Positions 8,282 to 17,943 of a stretch of DNA of 64,000 bases are shown piece by piece. Every line of letters starts with the position of its first letter. The stretch's first letter is position 1. This DNA is from DMER64 sp964542305 (lineage in GTDB: Bacteria > Bacteroidota > Bacteroidia > Bacteroidales > UBA932), in the NCBI GenBank assembly GCA_964542305.1, contig CAZITX010000011.1, forward strand, positions 1 to 64,000. Reading direction: 5' to 3'. The notes beneath the pieces were generated by a model. The model did no database searches. It was not told where the DNA came from and saw only the letters and a list, made by a program, of their open reading frames with translations. The position numbers and the translations under genes are program-made.

Positions 8282-9385
8282 ATGACACGTAATCTGATTA
8301 CAATTCTGGTTATATTGTCTTCAATTACTCTGGCTTCTTCACAAAACCCTTCCCGCTATAACCTTCCCGGAAATATTTATCCTCAAGTAAACAAAGATAA
8401 TTCGGTTACATTTGCTATTTATGCTCCCTCAGCAAATGCAGTAGTCCTTTCTCTTGGCAGGGATTACCTGATGAACAAGGATGAAAACGGTCTTTGGATG
8501 GTAACGTCTGATTCCCAGAAGGAAGGTTTTCATTATTATTCCATGAAAATTGGGGGACTCTCATTTGCAGATCCTTCTGTTTATTCATTTTATGGATGCG
8601 GCATGTTTTCAAGTGCTGTGGAAATTGCAGAGAATGAAAAGGACAGAGACTGGTACATGCCAAAGAAACACATTTCCCACGGGGCGGTACGTTCGCTGAG
8701 GTTTTGGTCTGACGTATGCCGTGAATATAGAAGGATGTATGTTTATACGCCTGCAGAATATGATACGAACTCTGAAAAACGTTATCCGGTCCTATACCTG
8801 CAAAATGGCGGGGGAGAAGATGAAAGCGGCTGGATATACCAGGGTTTTGCTGACGTAATTCTGGACAATCTTATTGCTCAGGGAAAGGCAGAACCCATGA
8901 TCATAGTCATGAATAACGGTTACGCTTCCTTGCCTGGAAGTGACGATCCTTTTTCCGGATTTGAGAGTATGATGACCCGGGAAGTAATTCCTCTTATTGA
9001 CAGCCGTTACCGAACCATTAATGATCGTACAAGCAGGGCAATTGCCGGTCTGTCCTGGGGAGCCAATCAGGCCTATGATCTGGGACTGGGATACCGGGAT
9101 CTTTTTTCTTATGTAGGTGGGTTTAGCTACAGGGATCCAGCAATGCTTAACAGTGCCTATAACGGTGTGTTTAAGAATCCTGACACATTCAACGCCGGGT
9201 ATAATCTTCTCTTCATCAGCACAGGTGAAACAGAAGGAACCTTTTTACAGGAAATGCACGAGATACTTTCCGGCAGAGGTATCAGGAATACTTATTATGT
9301 ATCTCAAAACACGGGACATGAATGGCTTACCTGGAGAAGAAGCCTTCATACGTTTGCACAGAAACTCTTCAAACAGATCAATTAA
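8282..9385 (+). CDS. CE1 esterase with N-terminal E-set domain (sub-group A)
   Basis: A secreted 367-residue esterase of the feruloyl/acetyl-xylan type. Signal peptide 1-20 (SITLASSQ), an immunoglobulin-like E-set/CBM48-like domain (about 35-115, with VTFAIYAPSANAV and GFHYYSMKIGG), and an alpha/beta hydrolase domain (about 130-367). The nucleophile is Ser258 in GLSWG and the histidine is His346 in GHEW. The catalytic acid position after strand LLFISTG carries Glu318 rather than Asp. It is the first of a tandem pair; the next gene starts 2 nt after its stop. Family membership is firm; the ester it removes is not. Confidence 0.87.
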   Translation: MTRNLITILVILSSITLASSQNPSRYNLPGNIYPQVNKDNSVTFAIYAPSANAVVLSLGRDYLMNKDENGLWMVTSDSQKEGFHYYSMKIGGLSFADPSVYSFYGCGMFSSAVEIAENEKDRDWYMPKKHISHGAVRSLRFWSDVCREYRRMYVYTPAEYDTNSEKRYPVLYLQNGGGEDESGWIYQGFADVILDNLIAQGKAEPMIIVMNNGYASLPGSDDPFSGFESMMTREVIPLIDSRYRTINDRTSRAIAGLSWGANQAYDLGLGYRDLFSYVGGFSYRDPAMLNSAYNGVFKNPDTFNAGYNLLFISTGETEGTFLQEMHEILSGRGIRNTYYVSQNTGHEWLTWRRSLHTFAQKLFKQIN

Positions 9386-9386
9386 A

Positions 9387-10523
9387 ATGAGGATAATTTA
9401 TATAATAGCCGCCGGATTGTTCACAATGACAGTGTCCCCTTCTTGCGGATCAAAGAAATCAATAGTATCAAGAGAACCTGTAAGTGCTTCAACCAATATT
9501 CCCGGGAAAGAATACCCCAGGATCAACCCGGACCTGAGTGTTACCTGCAGGGTGGAAGCTCCCGATGCGATTAAGGTAGAACTGGACCTTTCCAATAAAG
9601 TATATCCCATGAAACAGATAAATGATGGAATCTGGGAGGTTACATCCGATCCCCAGGTTCCGGGATTCCACTATTATTTTATCAATGTTGACGGGGTCAG
9701 AATCTCAGATCCGTCAAGCAAACTGTTTTACGGATGCGGTCTGATGGCTAGTGGAATTGAAATTCCGGAAGCCGGTGTTGATTTTTATCACCAGAAAGAT
9801 GTTCCTCACGGTGAGGTCAGAATGCAGAGATATTGGTCAGATCTCACCCAAACCTGGCGGATATGTTATGTCTATACACCTGCAGAATATGATTTCAGCA
9901 CTGAGAAACGTTATCCGGTGCTTTATCTGCAACATGGTGGCGGAGAAGATGAAACAGGATGGCCAAACCAAGGCCGGATGGACAATATAATGGATAACCT
10001 GATTGATTCCGGCGCAGCCGTTCCCATGCTCGTGGTTATGGACAGGGGGACTGCTATACTGGCGGACTCCGGCCCAACCACGATCAACCGTAACATTTTT
10101 GATTTTACGGCTTTTGAGCGGGTAGTAGTGGAGGAGCTCATTCCAATGATCGATGACGAATACAGGACGATTACAGACCGTAACAGCAGGGCGATCGCCG
10201 GGCTTTCCCTGGGCGGATTCCAAAGTTGGAGCATTGGCCTTTCACATCAGGATCTTTTTAGTTATGTGGGCGGTTTCAGCGGATCCGGGATGGTTAACTC
10301 TCCGGACGATTATACCCCTGAACTCAATAAAGAGATGAGGCTTCTATATGTCAGCATTGGTACTGATGAGCCTGAACATATGTATGCAGGAGTAAAAGCC
10401 TTTCACGATCTGTTGGATAATAAAGGGATAAAGCACGTTTATTACGAATCCCCCGGAACAGCACACGAGTGGCAAACCTGGCGCCGCTCACTCAATCAGT
10501 TTGCGGCCTTGTTGTTTAAATAA
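9387..10523 (+). CDS. CE1 esterase lipoprotein with N-terminal E-set domain (sub-group A)
   Basis: A 378-residue paralogue of the preceding gene. The start is ATG 9387, immediately after that gene's stop, because it gives a lipoprotein signal ending VSPSC; the open frame continues upstream but lies inside the previous gene. E-set domain at about 45-130, esterase domain at about 145-378. Ser274 (GLSLGG) and His360 (AHEW) are present; the acid is Glu328 (or Asp327 next to it, GTDE). The C-terminus ends in the shared pattern WRRSL-QFAALLFK. It is convergent with HTCS-1, with 23 bp between stops. Confidence 0.88.
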   Translation: MRIIYIIAAGLFTMTVSPSCGSKKSIVSREPVSASTNIPGKEYPRINPDLSVTCRVEAPDAIKVELDLSNKVYPMKQINDGIWEVTSDPQVPGFHYYFINVDGVRISDPSSKLFYGCGLMASGIEIPEAGVDFYHQKDVPHGEVRMQRYWSDLTQTWRICYVYTPAEYDFSTEKRYPVLYLQHGGGEDETGWPNQGRMDNIMDNLIDSGAAVPMLVVMDRGTAILADSGPTTINRNIFDFTAFERVVVEELIPMIDDEYRTITDRNSRAIAGLSLGGFQSWSIGLSHQDLFSYVGGFSGSGMVNSPDDYTPELNKEMRLLYVSIGTDEPEHMYAGVKAFHDLLDNKGIKHVYYESPGTAHEWQTWRRSLNQFAALLFK

Positions 10524-10546
10524 AAGTGTAATAATTTGTAATAGGC

Positions 10547-13500
10547 CTATTCTTCCATTCTCAGATTTTTAACAAATGCCGAGGGTGAAATGTTAAATTG
10601 CTTATGGAAACTGGTTGTAAAGTAAGATGGGGAAGAGAATCCTACCAGGTAGGCCACTTCATTTACTCTGTATTCCTGGGTAGATAACATTTCTGCTGCT
10701 TTTTTCAACCTGCAGATGCGAATATATTCGTTTGTGTTTAATCCTGTATTGGCTTTTATTTTCCTGTAAAGGGTAGATTTACTTGTACCAATCAATTGGG
10801 TGAGTGTATCAATTCCCAGATCCTGCTCAGCCATATGCTTCATGATCGTTTCATGAAGCTTATCCATAAAGGCTTTTTCAACATTGTTGAAAGAAACACT
10901 GTTAAAATGGGACAGGGGAGAATTCGCGAACTGTCTGTATGCTATTTCCTTATTTTTGAAAAGATTGGATATGTTGGCTATTAAAAGTTCAATCGCGAAA
11001 GGTTTTTCTATGTAACCGTCTGCACCAACCTGTAATGTTTCAATACGCGTTTCAACACCGACGGCAGCTGTAAGGAGAATAACCGGGATGTGACTGTATT
11101 CTATGTCGTTCTTGATGAAATTGCATAACTGACATCCATCCATAACCGGCATCATAAGATCGGTTACTACCAGATCAATCTTTTGCTCTTTAATAATATT
11201 CATGCCTTCCTCGCCGTTTGATGCTGTGAAAACATTGTATTCGGAAGAAAGCTCCCTGGAAAGGTAACGTCGCATTTCAGATGCATCTTCAACAATCAGG
11301 ATCGTATGTTTGCTGCTGTCCGAGTCCGAATCCGGATCTGAATCCGTAAATTTGTCTTCCCCTGCATCCGTAGATACTTCATTAATAAGAGACGGTTGAT
11401 CAATAGGTAATGTCAATACAAAGGAGTTTTTGTCTTTCACATCAGTGTCAATGACTAGTGTTCCTTTATGAAGATGCGCAAGAGTCCTTGCGTAGGGAAG
11501 TCCCAGGCCGGTGCCGTTACTTCCCTTAAGTTGAGCACTTACAGTGCGGATCTGGTAGAAAGGCGTGAAAATTTTTTCCCTTTCATTGAAGGGTATCAGG
11601 TCCCCGTCGTTGGTAACACGAATTTCCACATTCTGTTTATTCTCAGCTATGGCGAGTGATAACTCAATGCTGTTCTTACAGTATTTGATGGCGTTTGACA
11701 ATAAGTTGCTGATAATCTTTTTAACGATTTCAGTAGAACACATCATCATGACGGGTTGATCCGGAATGTTGACTGTGTATGAAATGTGTTGTTCTTTTGC
11801 GGCTTTGGCAAAATATTCACACGTTTTCCTGACTATAGAGCAGATGTCTTCCTTAAGGAAGTTAACCGTAATCTGGTTTTTTTCCATCTTTCTTATATCA
11901 AGCAATTGGTTGGTCAGTTCCAAAAGTCTGTTTGTATTAGACTTGATAGTCATCATGTCATCCCTGGATGCTTCTGTATACTCTTTATGCAAAATGATTT
12001 TTTCTACAGGCATCTTAATGAGTGAAAGAGGTGTTCTTATCTCGTGTGTGATGTTTGTGAAAAAATTGATTTTTGCATCGTATATCTCTTTCTGTTTCAA
12101 GGCTTCCATTTGTTCTAGTTTGCTTGTCTCTTCAATTTTCCTTTTTTTGAATAAAAGAATCAAAAAAAATGTGCCTACGGCAGCAAGAATGAGAAAATAG
12201 AAAATATATGCGCATATAGATCTGTGAATAGGGGGTACCACTCTAATTGACAGGCTTTTGTATGATTCCGGAGAATTGCTTCCCAAAACCTTCACACTGA
12301 AGAGATAATGACCGGGATTCATGTCTGTAAATACAATGGTATTCTCTGTTGACACTTTCTGAATTGATTGCCTTCTTCCGCTTGAAAGCGTATACTCATA
12401 AAGGGGAGTACAAATGTTGGAATAATACAGAGCTGAAAAAGATATAGACAAATATGCCGCATCGGCTTGCCGGATGCGGATCTTATCTGAAGTGACAGCA
12501 GATTTTCCGTCGGTATTAATAAAATTGAAATCTTGGTCGGTTCCTGTATGAATATCGTAAATATAGAGGGGGGCATTGGTAATGGGATCTTTCAGGTTAG
12601 CCGGATTGAAGGTTATCATGCCATTGGTGGTTCCAAAGCATAACTGTCCGGAAGGGAACTGGTAACAGGAACCGTATGAAAACTGATTACCCACAATACC
12701 GTTATTGTCCAGATAAACTTTTAATACTTCATCTGTAAGCGGATCTAATGTGGTAAGACCTTTTGTGGTGGAGACCCATAACAATCCTTTTTGATCCTGA
12801 GTGATAGTACATGCAATGTTGGAAGGAAGTCCGTCATTGCGGGTAATATGTGTAAATGACAGGTCTCCTTCAAGTGATGTTCTGCACAAACCTCCTCCCT
12901 CAGTAGCCACCCATAAAATATGAGAAGAATCCTCAAAGAAATAGTTAATGTAGTTTGATTTCAATCCGTTTTCTGTGTCGGTCCTGATACTGTCAAAATT
13001 CTGCAGATCGTCGTTGGAGTGATATATGCCGGATCCGTACGTACCTACCCATACAGTCCCGTAACTATCCTGATATAGCGTATGAATAAAACGGTGTCCA
13101 GGACCTTCAATAAATCTAAAACTGTCTGTTGACCTTTCATATCTATACAATCCATATGTAGTCCCAATCAATATGGAATTGTCGGAGGTTTTTAAGATAC
13201 ATACACATTGATCGGTCGGCAGGCCCGGATGTTTGTCAATTTGATCAGATTCCAGATCGTATTTAAAAAGTCCTTTATTATAAGTAGCAATCCAAAGAAG
13301 ATTCTCTTCCTGGAGCAAACCGTGAATATTCAGATTGGATGGAAACCCTTTCTTGTTAGAAAACCAAACAGAGCTTTTGTCAATGAAGCTCAATTTGTTG
13401 AGATTTCCGTCCTCGGTACCTATCCAAAGATTTCCGTCTGCATCGGGTGTCAGTGCATGGACAAGTTTTCCGAAAAAAGAGCCTTCATAACCCGTATAAA

Positions 13501-14491
13501 AAATTTGACCAAAACTGTTTTTTCTGTTGTGCCAAAGATTCAGACCGCCATAGTAAGTTCCCATCCAGACATTTCCTTCGTTATCTTGTAAAATGCTGAT
13601 TACGTTGGTGTTGCTCAAAGCATTTCTTGCCGAGTCGTTAATGAAGGAGGTTGTTTTTTGATGATTATCGTAAACAACCAATCCGTCAAGAGTGCCAATC
13701 CAATATTCAGAGTCTGTTCTGGGTAAAAGACAATTTACCGGATGACCGACATTGATCAGGTATTCACTTTCTCCGCTATCCATGTTGAACTTGATCAGAT
13801 CATAATTGTTTGTAGACAACAGAAGGTATTTCTCGTCTATGGTTTTTATATGAATAGGGTAGTGGGAAACATTTGTTTTGTCTGTGATCAGGGGAAACAC
13901 CTCAAAATAATCGGTATCCGGATTGTAGCGACGAATATCTCCCTGATAGGTGGTGAACCATATATAACCATCCCGATCTACGCATGAATGCTGGGCATTG
14001 AAATGTCTTTCAGCTGAATATCTGATAAATTCGCCTGTACTTCTGCTTAATTTAAAAACAGAGCCGGAAGAGACAAACCAGACATTGTTATCCTTATCAA
14101 CGTTGATATCGAAAAAACGGTATCCCTCAAGTTCCTTTATGCAGGAAACTTCGGATGTGTACAGATTATAGTACCCGGTCCCGTTTGTTGAGCAGCACCA
14201 TAGCATCCCGTCTTGATCTTCGCACATTGAAAAAGTCATTCCATTAATACAACTCCGGAGATTTTGATCTTCCAGAACGGTGAAATCCTTGCCGTTGAAG
14301 CGACAGATTCCGTCTTTGGTTCCGAACCATAGAAATCCGAAATGATCCTGAATGGTACATGTTACAGTATTGTTGGGCAAACCTTCATCGCTCTTGTAAT
14401 GCCTGAAATAGTAATGCCCGCTCCCAAATAATGCGTTTACAGACAAAACAAATAGAAGAAAAGCTGTCAGAATGAATTGTTTCATATACAA
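10547..14491 (-). CDS. Hybrid two-component system regulator HTCS-1
   Basis: A 1314-residue single-chain sensor and regulator. Signal peptide 1-23; about 14 two-component-regulator propeller repeats (NVWFVS, GNVWMGTYYGGL, LLWIATY and so on) to about 690; Y_Y_Y domain; transmembrane helix at about 760-785 (FLILAAVGTFFLILLF); HisKA with phospho-acceptor His816 (ITHEIRTP); HATPase with GTGLGLPYA; response-receiver with Asp1111 (VVTDLMMPVMDG); AraC-type helix-turn-helix at the C-terminus. Such proteins sense an oligosaccharide in the periplasm and activate the adjacent locus. It is divergent from susC-1, which makes that operon the likely main target. Confidence 0.95.
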   Translation of the reverse strand: MYMKQFILTAFLLFVLSVNALFGSGHYYFRHYKSDEGLPNNTVTCTIQDHFGFLWFGTKDGICRFNGKDFTVLEDQNLRSCINGMTFSMCEDQDGMLWCCSTNGTGYYNLYTSEVSCIKELEGYRFFDINVDKDNNVWFVSSGSVFKLSRSTGEFIRYSAERHFNAQHSCVDRDGYIWFTTYQGDIRRYNPDTDYFEVFPLITDKTNVSHYPIHIKTIDEKYLLLSTNNYDLIKFNMDSGESEYLINVGHPVNCLLPRTDSEYWIGTLDGLVVYDNHQKTTSFINDSARNALSNTNVISILQDNEGNVWMGTYYGGLNLWHNRKNSFGQIFYTGYEGSFFGKLVHALTPDADGNLWIGTEDGNLNKLSFIDKSSVWFSNKKGFPSNLNIHGLLQEENLLWIATYNKGLFKYDLESDQIDKHPGLPTDQCVCILKTSDNSILIGTTYGLYRYERSTDSFRFIEGPGHRFIHTLYQDSYGTVWVGTYGSGIYHSNDDLQNFDSIRTDTENGLKSNYINYFFEDSSHILWVATEGGGLCRTSLEGDLSFTHITRNDGLPSNIACTITQDQKGLLWVSTTKGLTTLDPLTDEVLKVYLDNNGIVGNQFSYGSCYQFPSGQLCFGTTNGMITFNPANLKDPITNAPLYIYDIHTGTDQDFNFINTDGKSAVTSDKIRIRQADAAYLSISFSALYYSNICTPLYEYTLSSGRRQSIQKVSTENTIVFTDMNPGHYLFSVKVLGSNSPESYKSLSIRVVPPIHRSICAYIFYFLILAAVGTFFLILLFKKRKIEETSKLEQMEALKQKEIYDAKINFFTNITHEIRTPLSLIKMPVEKIILHKEYTEASRDDMMTIKSNTNRLLELTNQLLDIRKMEKNQITVNFLKEDICSIVRKTCEYFAKAAKEQHISYTVNIPDQPVMMMCSTEIVKKIISNLLSNAIKYCKNSIELSLAIAENKQNVEIRVTNDGDLIPFNEREKIFTPFYQIRTVSAQLKGSNGTGLGLPYARTLAHLHKGTLVIDTDVKDKNSFVLTLPIDQPSLINEVSTDAGEDKFTDSDPDSDSDSSKHTILIVEDASEMRRYLSRELSSEYNVFTASNGEEGMNIIKEQKIDLVVTDLMMPVMDGCQLCNFIKNDIEYSHIPVILLTAAVGVETRIETLQVGADGYIEKPFAIELLIANISNLFKNKEIAYRQFANSPLSHFNSVSFNNVEKAFMDKLHETIMKHMAEQDLGIDTLTQLIGTSKSTLYRKIKANTGLNTNEYIRICRLKKAAEMLSTQEYRVNEVAYLVGFSSPSYFTTSFHKQFNISPSAFVKNLRMEE

Positions 14492-14822
14492 TATGACCTG
14501 AAATTATAAATTACGAAGATACTCATACTTGTATAAAGAAATCATCCAAATACTTTCAAAATTGACTCTTAAAATATCACTATTACTTCTTTTGTAAATA
14601 TACCGGACAAAACAGGCCGGGAAAAGGGAGAATATTTCATTATCGTTCACATGCTTTGACTTTTGATTCATTGATCGGGAGAAAGGAAATGAAAGGCTCT
14701 TTATGGGAGATTAGCAAATCAATATGACCCCATTTTATAATTATGTTCATAGATTGATAAATACCTTTAAAATTGAAACCAATTTAACCAAATTACTTAT
14801 TTTTTAACCTATTATCTAATTT
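14492..14822. other. 331-bp intergenic region between HTCS-1 and susC-1
   Basis: AT-rich, no supported gene. It must contain the HTCS-1 promoter and the HTCS-1-controlled susC-1 promoter. I find no perfect TAnnTTTG box in either direction; the nearest is TACCTTTA at 14762-14769. The nonamer AATATGACC occurs twice in direct orientation, at 14490-14498 and 14721-14729, the first overlapping the HTCS-1 start; whether it is an operator is unknown. Confidence 0.5.
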
Positions 14823-17800
14823 ATGACAAAGCAATTATTATTTGTAGTAAAAATCGTCTTGATTTTTGCCGCATGCCTGACGGGAATAAACTCATATGCC
14901 CAGTCACGTGCTGTAAGCGGTAAAGTCATCGATGCTTCAGGTGCTCCAATTGCCGGAGCATCAGTCATTGTCGTTGGTAATGAAAGTATTTATACAGTTA
15001 CCGACTTAGATGGAAACTTTGCGCTGGAGGTTCCCGCGGGAGCTAATCTGAACGTATCTTTCATCGGTTATCAACAGCAGGTTGTTCCCATAGGCAACCG
15101 AACTGTTTTTGAGATCACATTGATTGAGGATACAGAAGTCCTTGAAGAGGTTGTGGTTGTCGGTTATGGCGTCCAGAGAAAAAGCGACGTTACCGGTTCT
15201 GTTTCATCTGTCAAGGCGGAGGATCTAACCAACCGCTCTACCTCAGATGCTGCAAATGCATTGCAGGGTAAGGCAGCGGGTGTTCAGATTCTGAACTATT
15301 CCGCAGCTCCCGGTGCAGGCTCACAAATCCGGGTACGCGGGTATTCTTCCAATTCATCCTCAGGCCTGGGGCCACTGCTTATTGTTGATGGTCTTCAGGT
15401 AGACAACATTCAGTATCTGGACCCCCAGATGATCGAATCCATGGAGGTTCTGAAGGATGCGGCATCAGCTGCCATTTATGGTGCCCAGGCAGGTAACGGA
15501 GTGGTGCTGATCACTACCAAGACCGGCAAAAAAGAAATGGGTGCCGGTCAGGTCTTCTATAATTTCCAGAATGTATGGAATTCACTGGGAAAGGCGCCTG
15601 AAATAATGAATGCAGCGCAGTATATTGATTATAAAATTGCTGAAGGTGTTCTTACTCAGCAACGTCTTAATGAACTTGGATATGACGGTACAGATACCAA
15701 TTGGGCTAAGGAGGTATTTACTACCAGTCTGACCAAACGTCATACCGTTGGTTTTATGGGAGGAAATAACCGGGGTCAGTATTATACTGCACTCAGCTAT
15801 GTCAATGACGACGGTATAGTAAAGGGAGACAAGGATGTTTATGAACGTCTTTCTGCCCAGATCAACGCCGATTATAAGATCAAGGATTGGCTTACAGTCG
15901 GGACAAACACTTCTATTGAAAAGTGGAAAACCAGATCGGTCAGCCAGCACACTGAGTATGGATCCTTCATGATGGGAACACTGACACAGGACCCTCTTAC
16001 ACCTGTATATTTTCCTACTTATAATGACCTTACCCAGGATTTGAAGAATCACTATGATGCCGGAGACAATATCCTTGGTGATGAAAACGGATTTTATGCC
16101 GTTTCAAGGTACGCAGAGACTGACTCGGGTCACCCGTTCGTACAGAGAGATAAAGAAGACGTTGAGAATCAAGGAATAAGTATACGTGGTACGCTGTTCG
16201 CCAACTTAACTCCCATCAAGGGTCTGACGATCACCTCTAGGTTTGGATACCGGATTTATCAGAGTTATTACACCAGGTATGCCCCTCCGTATTATGCCAA
16301 CTCAATGGCTTATAAAACAAATTACGATATCCAGGCAAGAGCGAACCACGGATACTACTACCAGTGGGAAAATTTCGCCAACTATTCTTTCAATGTCCAG
16401 AAGAATACATTCACCCTCATGGGAGGTATGTCTTATATCCAGAACAACTCTTTTGGTGTCGATGGAACGGGTTCCGGTCCTGATCCTCTTCAGGGATATG
16501 CTCCTAACTTCCGCTATTTGTCTTATCTGAACAATAATCCGGAAACATCAAAAAATGTGACCAGTTCTCCCGGAGTATCCGCCAATCTTTCCTACTTCGG
16601 ACGTATCCACTGGAATTATGCAGACAAGTACAATATCCAGGTAAACTTTCGTGCAGATGCGTATGATTCATCAAAACTTCCAATAGATGCCCGCTGGGGA
16701 TACTTCCCTTCAGTATCGGCAGGTTGGGTGCTTACCAATGAATCATTCATGCAAGGGATCAGCAAAGAGGCGCTCTCCTTTCTTAAGATCCGTGGATCCT
16801 GGGGTGTGAACGGAAATATTGCCGTATTGAGCAATTATCCTTATGCAACTACCATTTCCTACAATGCCAACTATTATCAGTTTGATCCCGCCTCTCCTAA
16901 TGTATCTTACGGATCCAGTCCCTCCGGACTTGCAAATCCCAACCTTACGTGGGAAACTTCTGTTCAATGGAATGTTGGTTTGGAGGCACGTTTCCTGAAC
17001 GACCGGCTTTCTCTGGGAGTTGACTATTACGAAAAGACTACCAAGGACCTTCTTGTCAGCATTTCTCCAGTTGCCGAGGTGGGAGTGGGATCTTCCACCA
17101 TCAATGCCGGAGAGGTTGAGAACAAAGGGGTCGAGCTTGAACTGGAATGGAAAGATTCCAGAGGAGACTTCAGTTATTCTGTCAATGCAAACATGGCATA
17201 CCTTAATAATAAGGTGACATTTCTTGATCCCACCATTTCCAGGATTACGGGTATGTCAGCACCTCAGGGGTATGAGACCTTCTCCGCGTTCGAGGTGGGA
17301 TACCCGGTTTGGTATATGAGAGGTTATCAATACGAAGGGGTGGATAGCGCAACAGGTAAACCGATTATAGCAGATCTGAACGGGGATGGTCAAATTAATA
17401 ACCTTGACCATACCATGATTGGTTGCGGTATTCCTGATCTGACTTATGGTCTGACCATCAAACTTGCATGGAAGGGTATTGACTTTACATTATTCGGTAC
17501 AGGAACTTATGGTAATGAGATCTTTGCCATACATCATAGAACTGACCGTCTTTTCTACAACTCACTGGAGTACTTCCACAAGAATGCCTGGACAGAATCC
17601 AATAAAAATGCTTCCATGCCAAGTGCTATCAGTGTGGCTACTGACGCACAATTCTGGGGCTCAAGTGCCTCGATATTCGACGGATCATACTTCAAGATCA
17701 AACAGATCCAGCTAGGTTATACGCTTCCCCGGAATTGGACCAAAAAGATATTGGTCAGCAACCTGAGGATCTATGCTTCTCTGGATGATTATTTCACCTT

Positions 17801-17924
17801 CTCAAAGTATCCCGGTATGGATCCAGAAACAGCACACTCAGGAGCTGCCAATTCCATGGGATACGATAAGGGGTCCTATCCTACCAGGAAGAAAGCTGTT
17901 ATAGGTATAAACATTGCATTCTAA
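14823..17924 (+). CDS. SusC-like TonB-dependent outer-membrane transporter (pair 1)
   Basis: A 1033-residue TonB-dependent receptor for polysaccharide fragments. Signal peptide to about residue 26 (GINSYAQS), carboxypeptidase-regulatory-like domain at about 30-105 (VSGKVIDASGAPIAGASV), plug beginning at EEVVVVGYGVQRKSDV with LLIVDGLQVDN and SMEVLKDAASAAIYG, then a beta-barrel ending in the aromatic terminus IGINIAF. It is the first gene of the main plus-strand enzyme cluster and 19 bp upstream of its SusD partner. Probably activated by HTCS-1. Confidence 0.97.
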   Translation: MTKQLLFVVKIVLIFAACLTGINSYAQSRAVSGKVIDASGAPIAGASVIVVGNESIYTVTDLDGNFALEVPAGANLNVSFIGYQQQVVPIGNRTVFEITLIEDTEVLEEVVVVGYGVQRKSDVTGSVSSVKAEDLTNRSTSDAANALQGKAAGVQILNYSAAPGAGSQIRVRGYSSNSSSGLGPLLIVDGLQVDNIQYLDPQMIESMEVLKDAASAAIYGAQAGNGVVLITTKTGKKEMGAGQVFYNFQNVWNSLGKAPEIMNAAQYIDYKIAEGVLTQQRLNELGYDGTDTNWAKEVFTTSLTKRHTVGFMGGNNRGQYYTALSYVNDDGIVKGDKDVYERLSAQINADYKIKDWLTVGTNTSIEKWKTRSVSQHTEYGSFMMGTLTQDPLTPVYFPTYNDLTQDLKNHYDAGDNILGDENGFYAVSRYAETDSGHPFVQRDKEDVENQGISIRGTLFANLTPIKGLTITSRFGYRIYQSYYTRYAPPYYANSMAYKTNYDIQARANHGYYYQWENFANYSFNVQKNTFTLMGGMSYIQNNSFGVDGTGSGPDPLQGYAPNFRYLSYLNNNPETSKNVTSSPGVSANLSYFGRIHWNYADKYNIQVNFRADAYDSSKLPIDARWGYFPSVSAGWVLTNESFMQGISKEALSFLKIRGSWGVNGNIAVLSNYPYATTISYNANYYQFDPASPNVSYGSSPSGLANPNLTWETSVQWNVGLEARFLNDRLSLGVDYYEKTTKDLLVSISPVAEVGVGSSTINAGEVENKGVELELEWKDSRGDFSYSVNANMAYLNNKVTFLDPTISRITGMSAPQGYETFSAFEVGYPVWYMRGYQYEGVDSATGKPIIADLNGDGQINNLDHTMIGCGIPDLTYGLTIKLAWKGIDFTLFGTGTYGNEIFAIHHRTDRLFYNSLEYFHKNAWTESNKNASMPSAISVATDAQFWGSSASIFDGSYFKIKQIQLGYTLPRNWTKKILVSNLRIYASLDDYFTFSKYPGMDPETAHSGAANSMGYDKGSYPTRKKAVIGINIAF

Positions 17925-17943
17925 TAACCCAATTTAGATTATT

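Noticed and set aside
9117..9386. N-terminal extension of the second CE1 gene
   Set aside because: The extension lies in another frame of the preceding gene; the ATG at 9387 opens a proper lipoprotein signal.
8282..10523. Tandem CE1 genes as one split or frameshifted gene
   Set aside because: Each has its own signal peptide, E-set domain and complete Ser and His; they are intact duplicates.
10540..10551. Palindrome AATAGGCCTATT as a bidirectional terminator
   Set aside because: Six-bp arms with no loop, overlapping the HTCS-1 stop, and no convincing T-tract; could be chance.
14490..14729. AATATGACC repeated nonamer as the HTCS-1 operator
   Set aside because: Two copies 231 bp apart, not in a spacing expected for paired AraC-type binding; kept only as a note in the intergenic entry.
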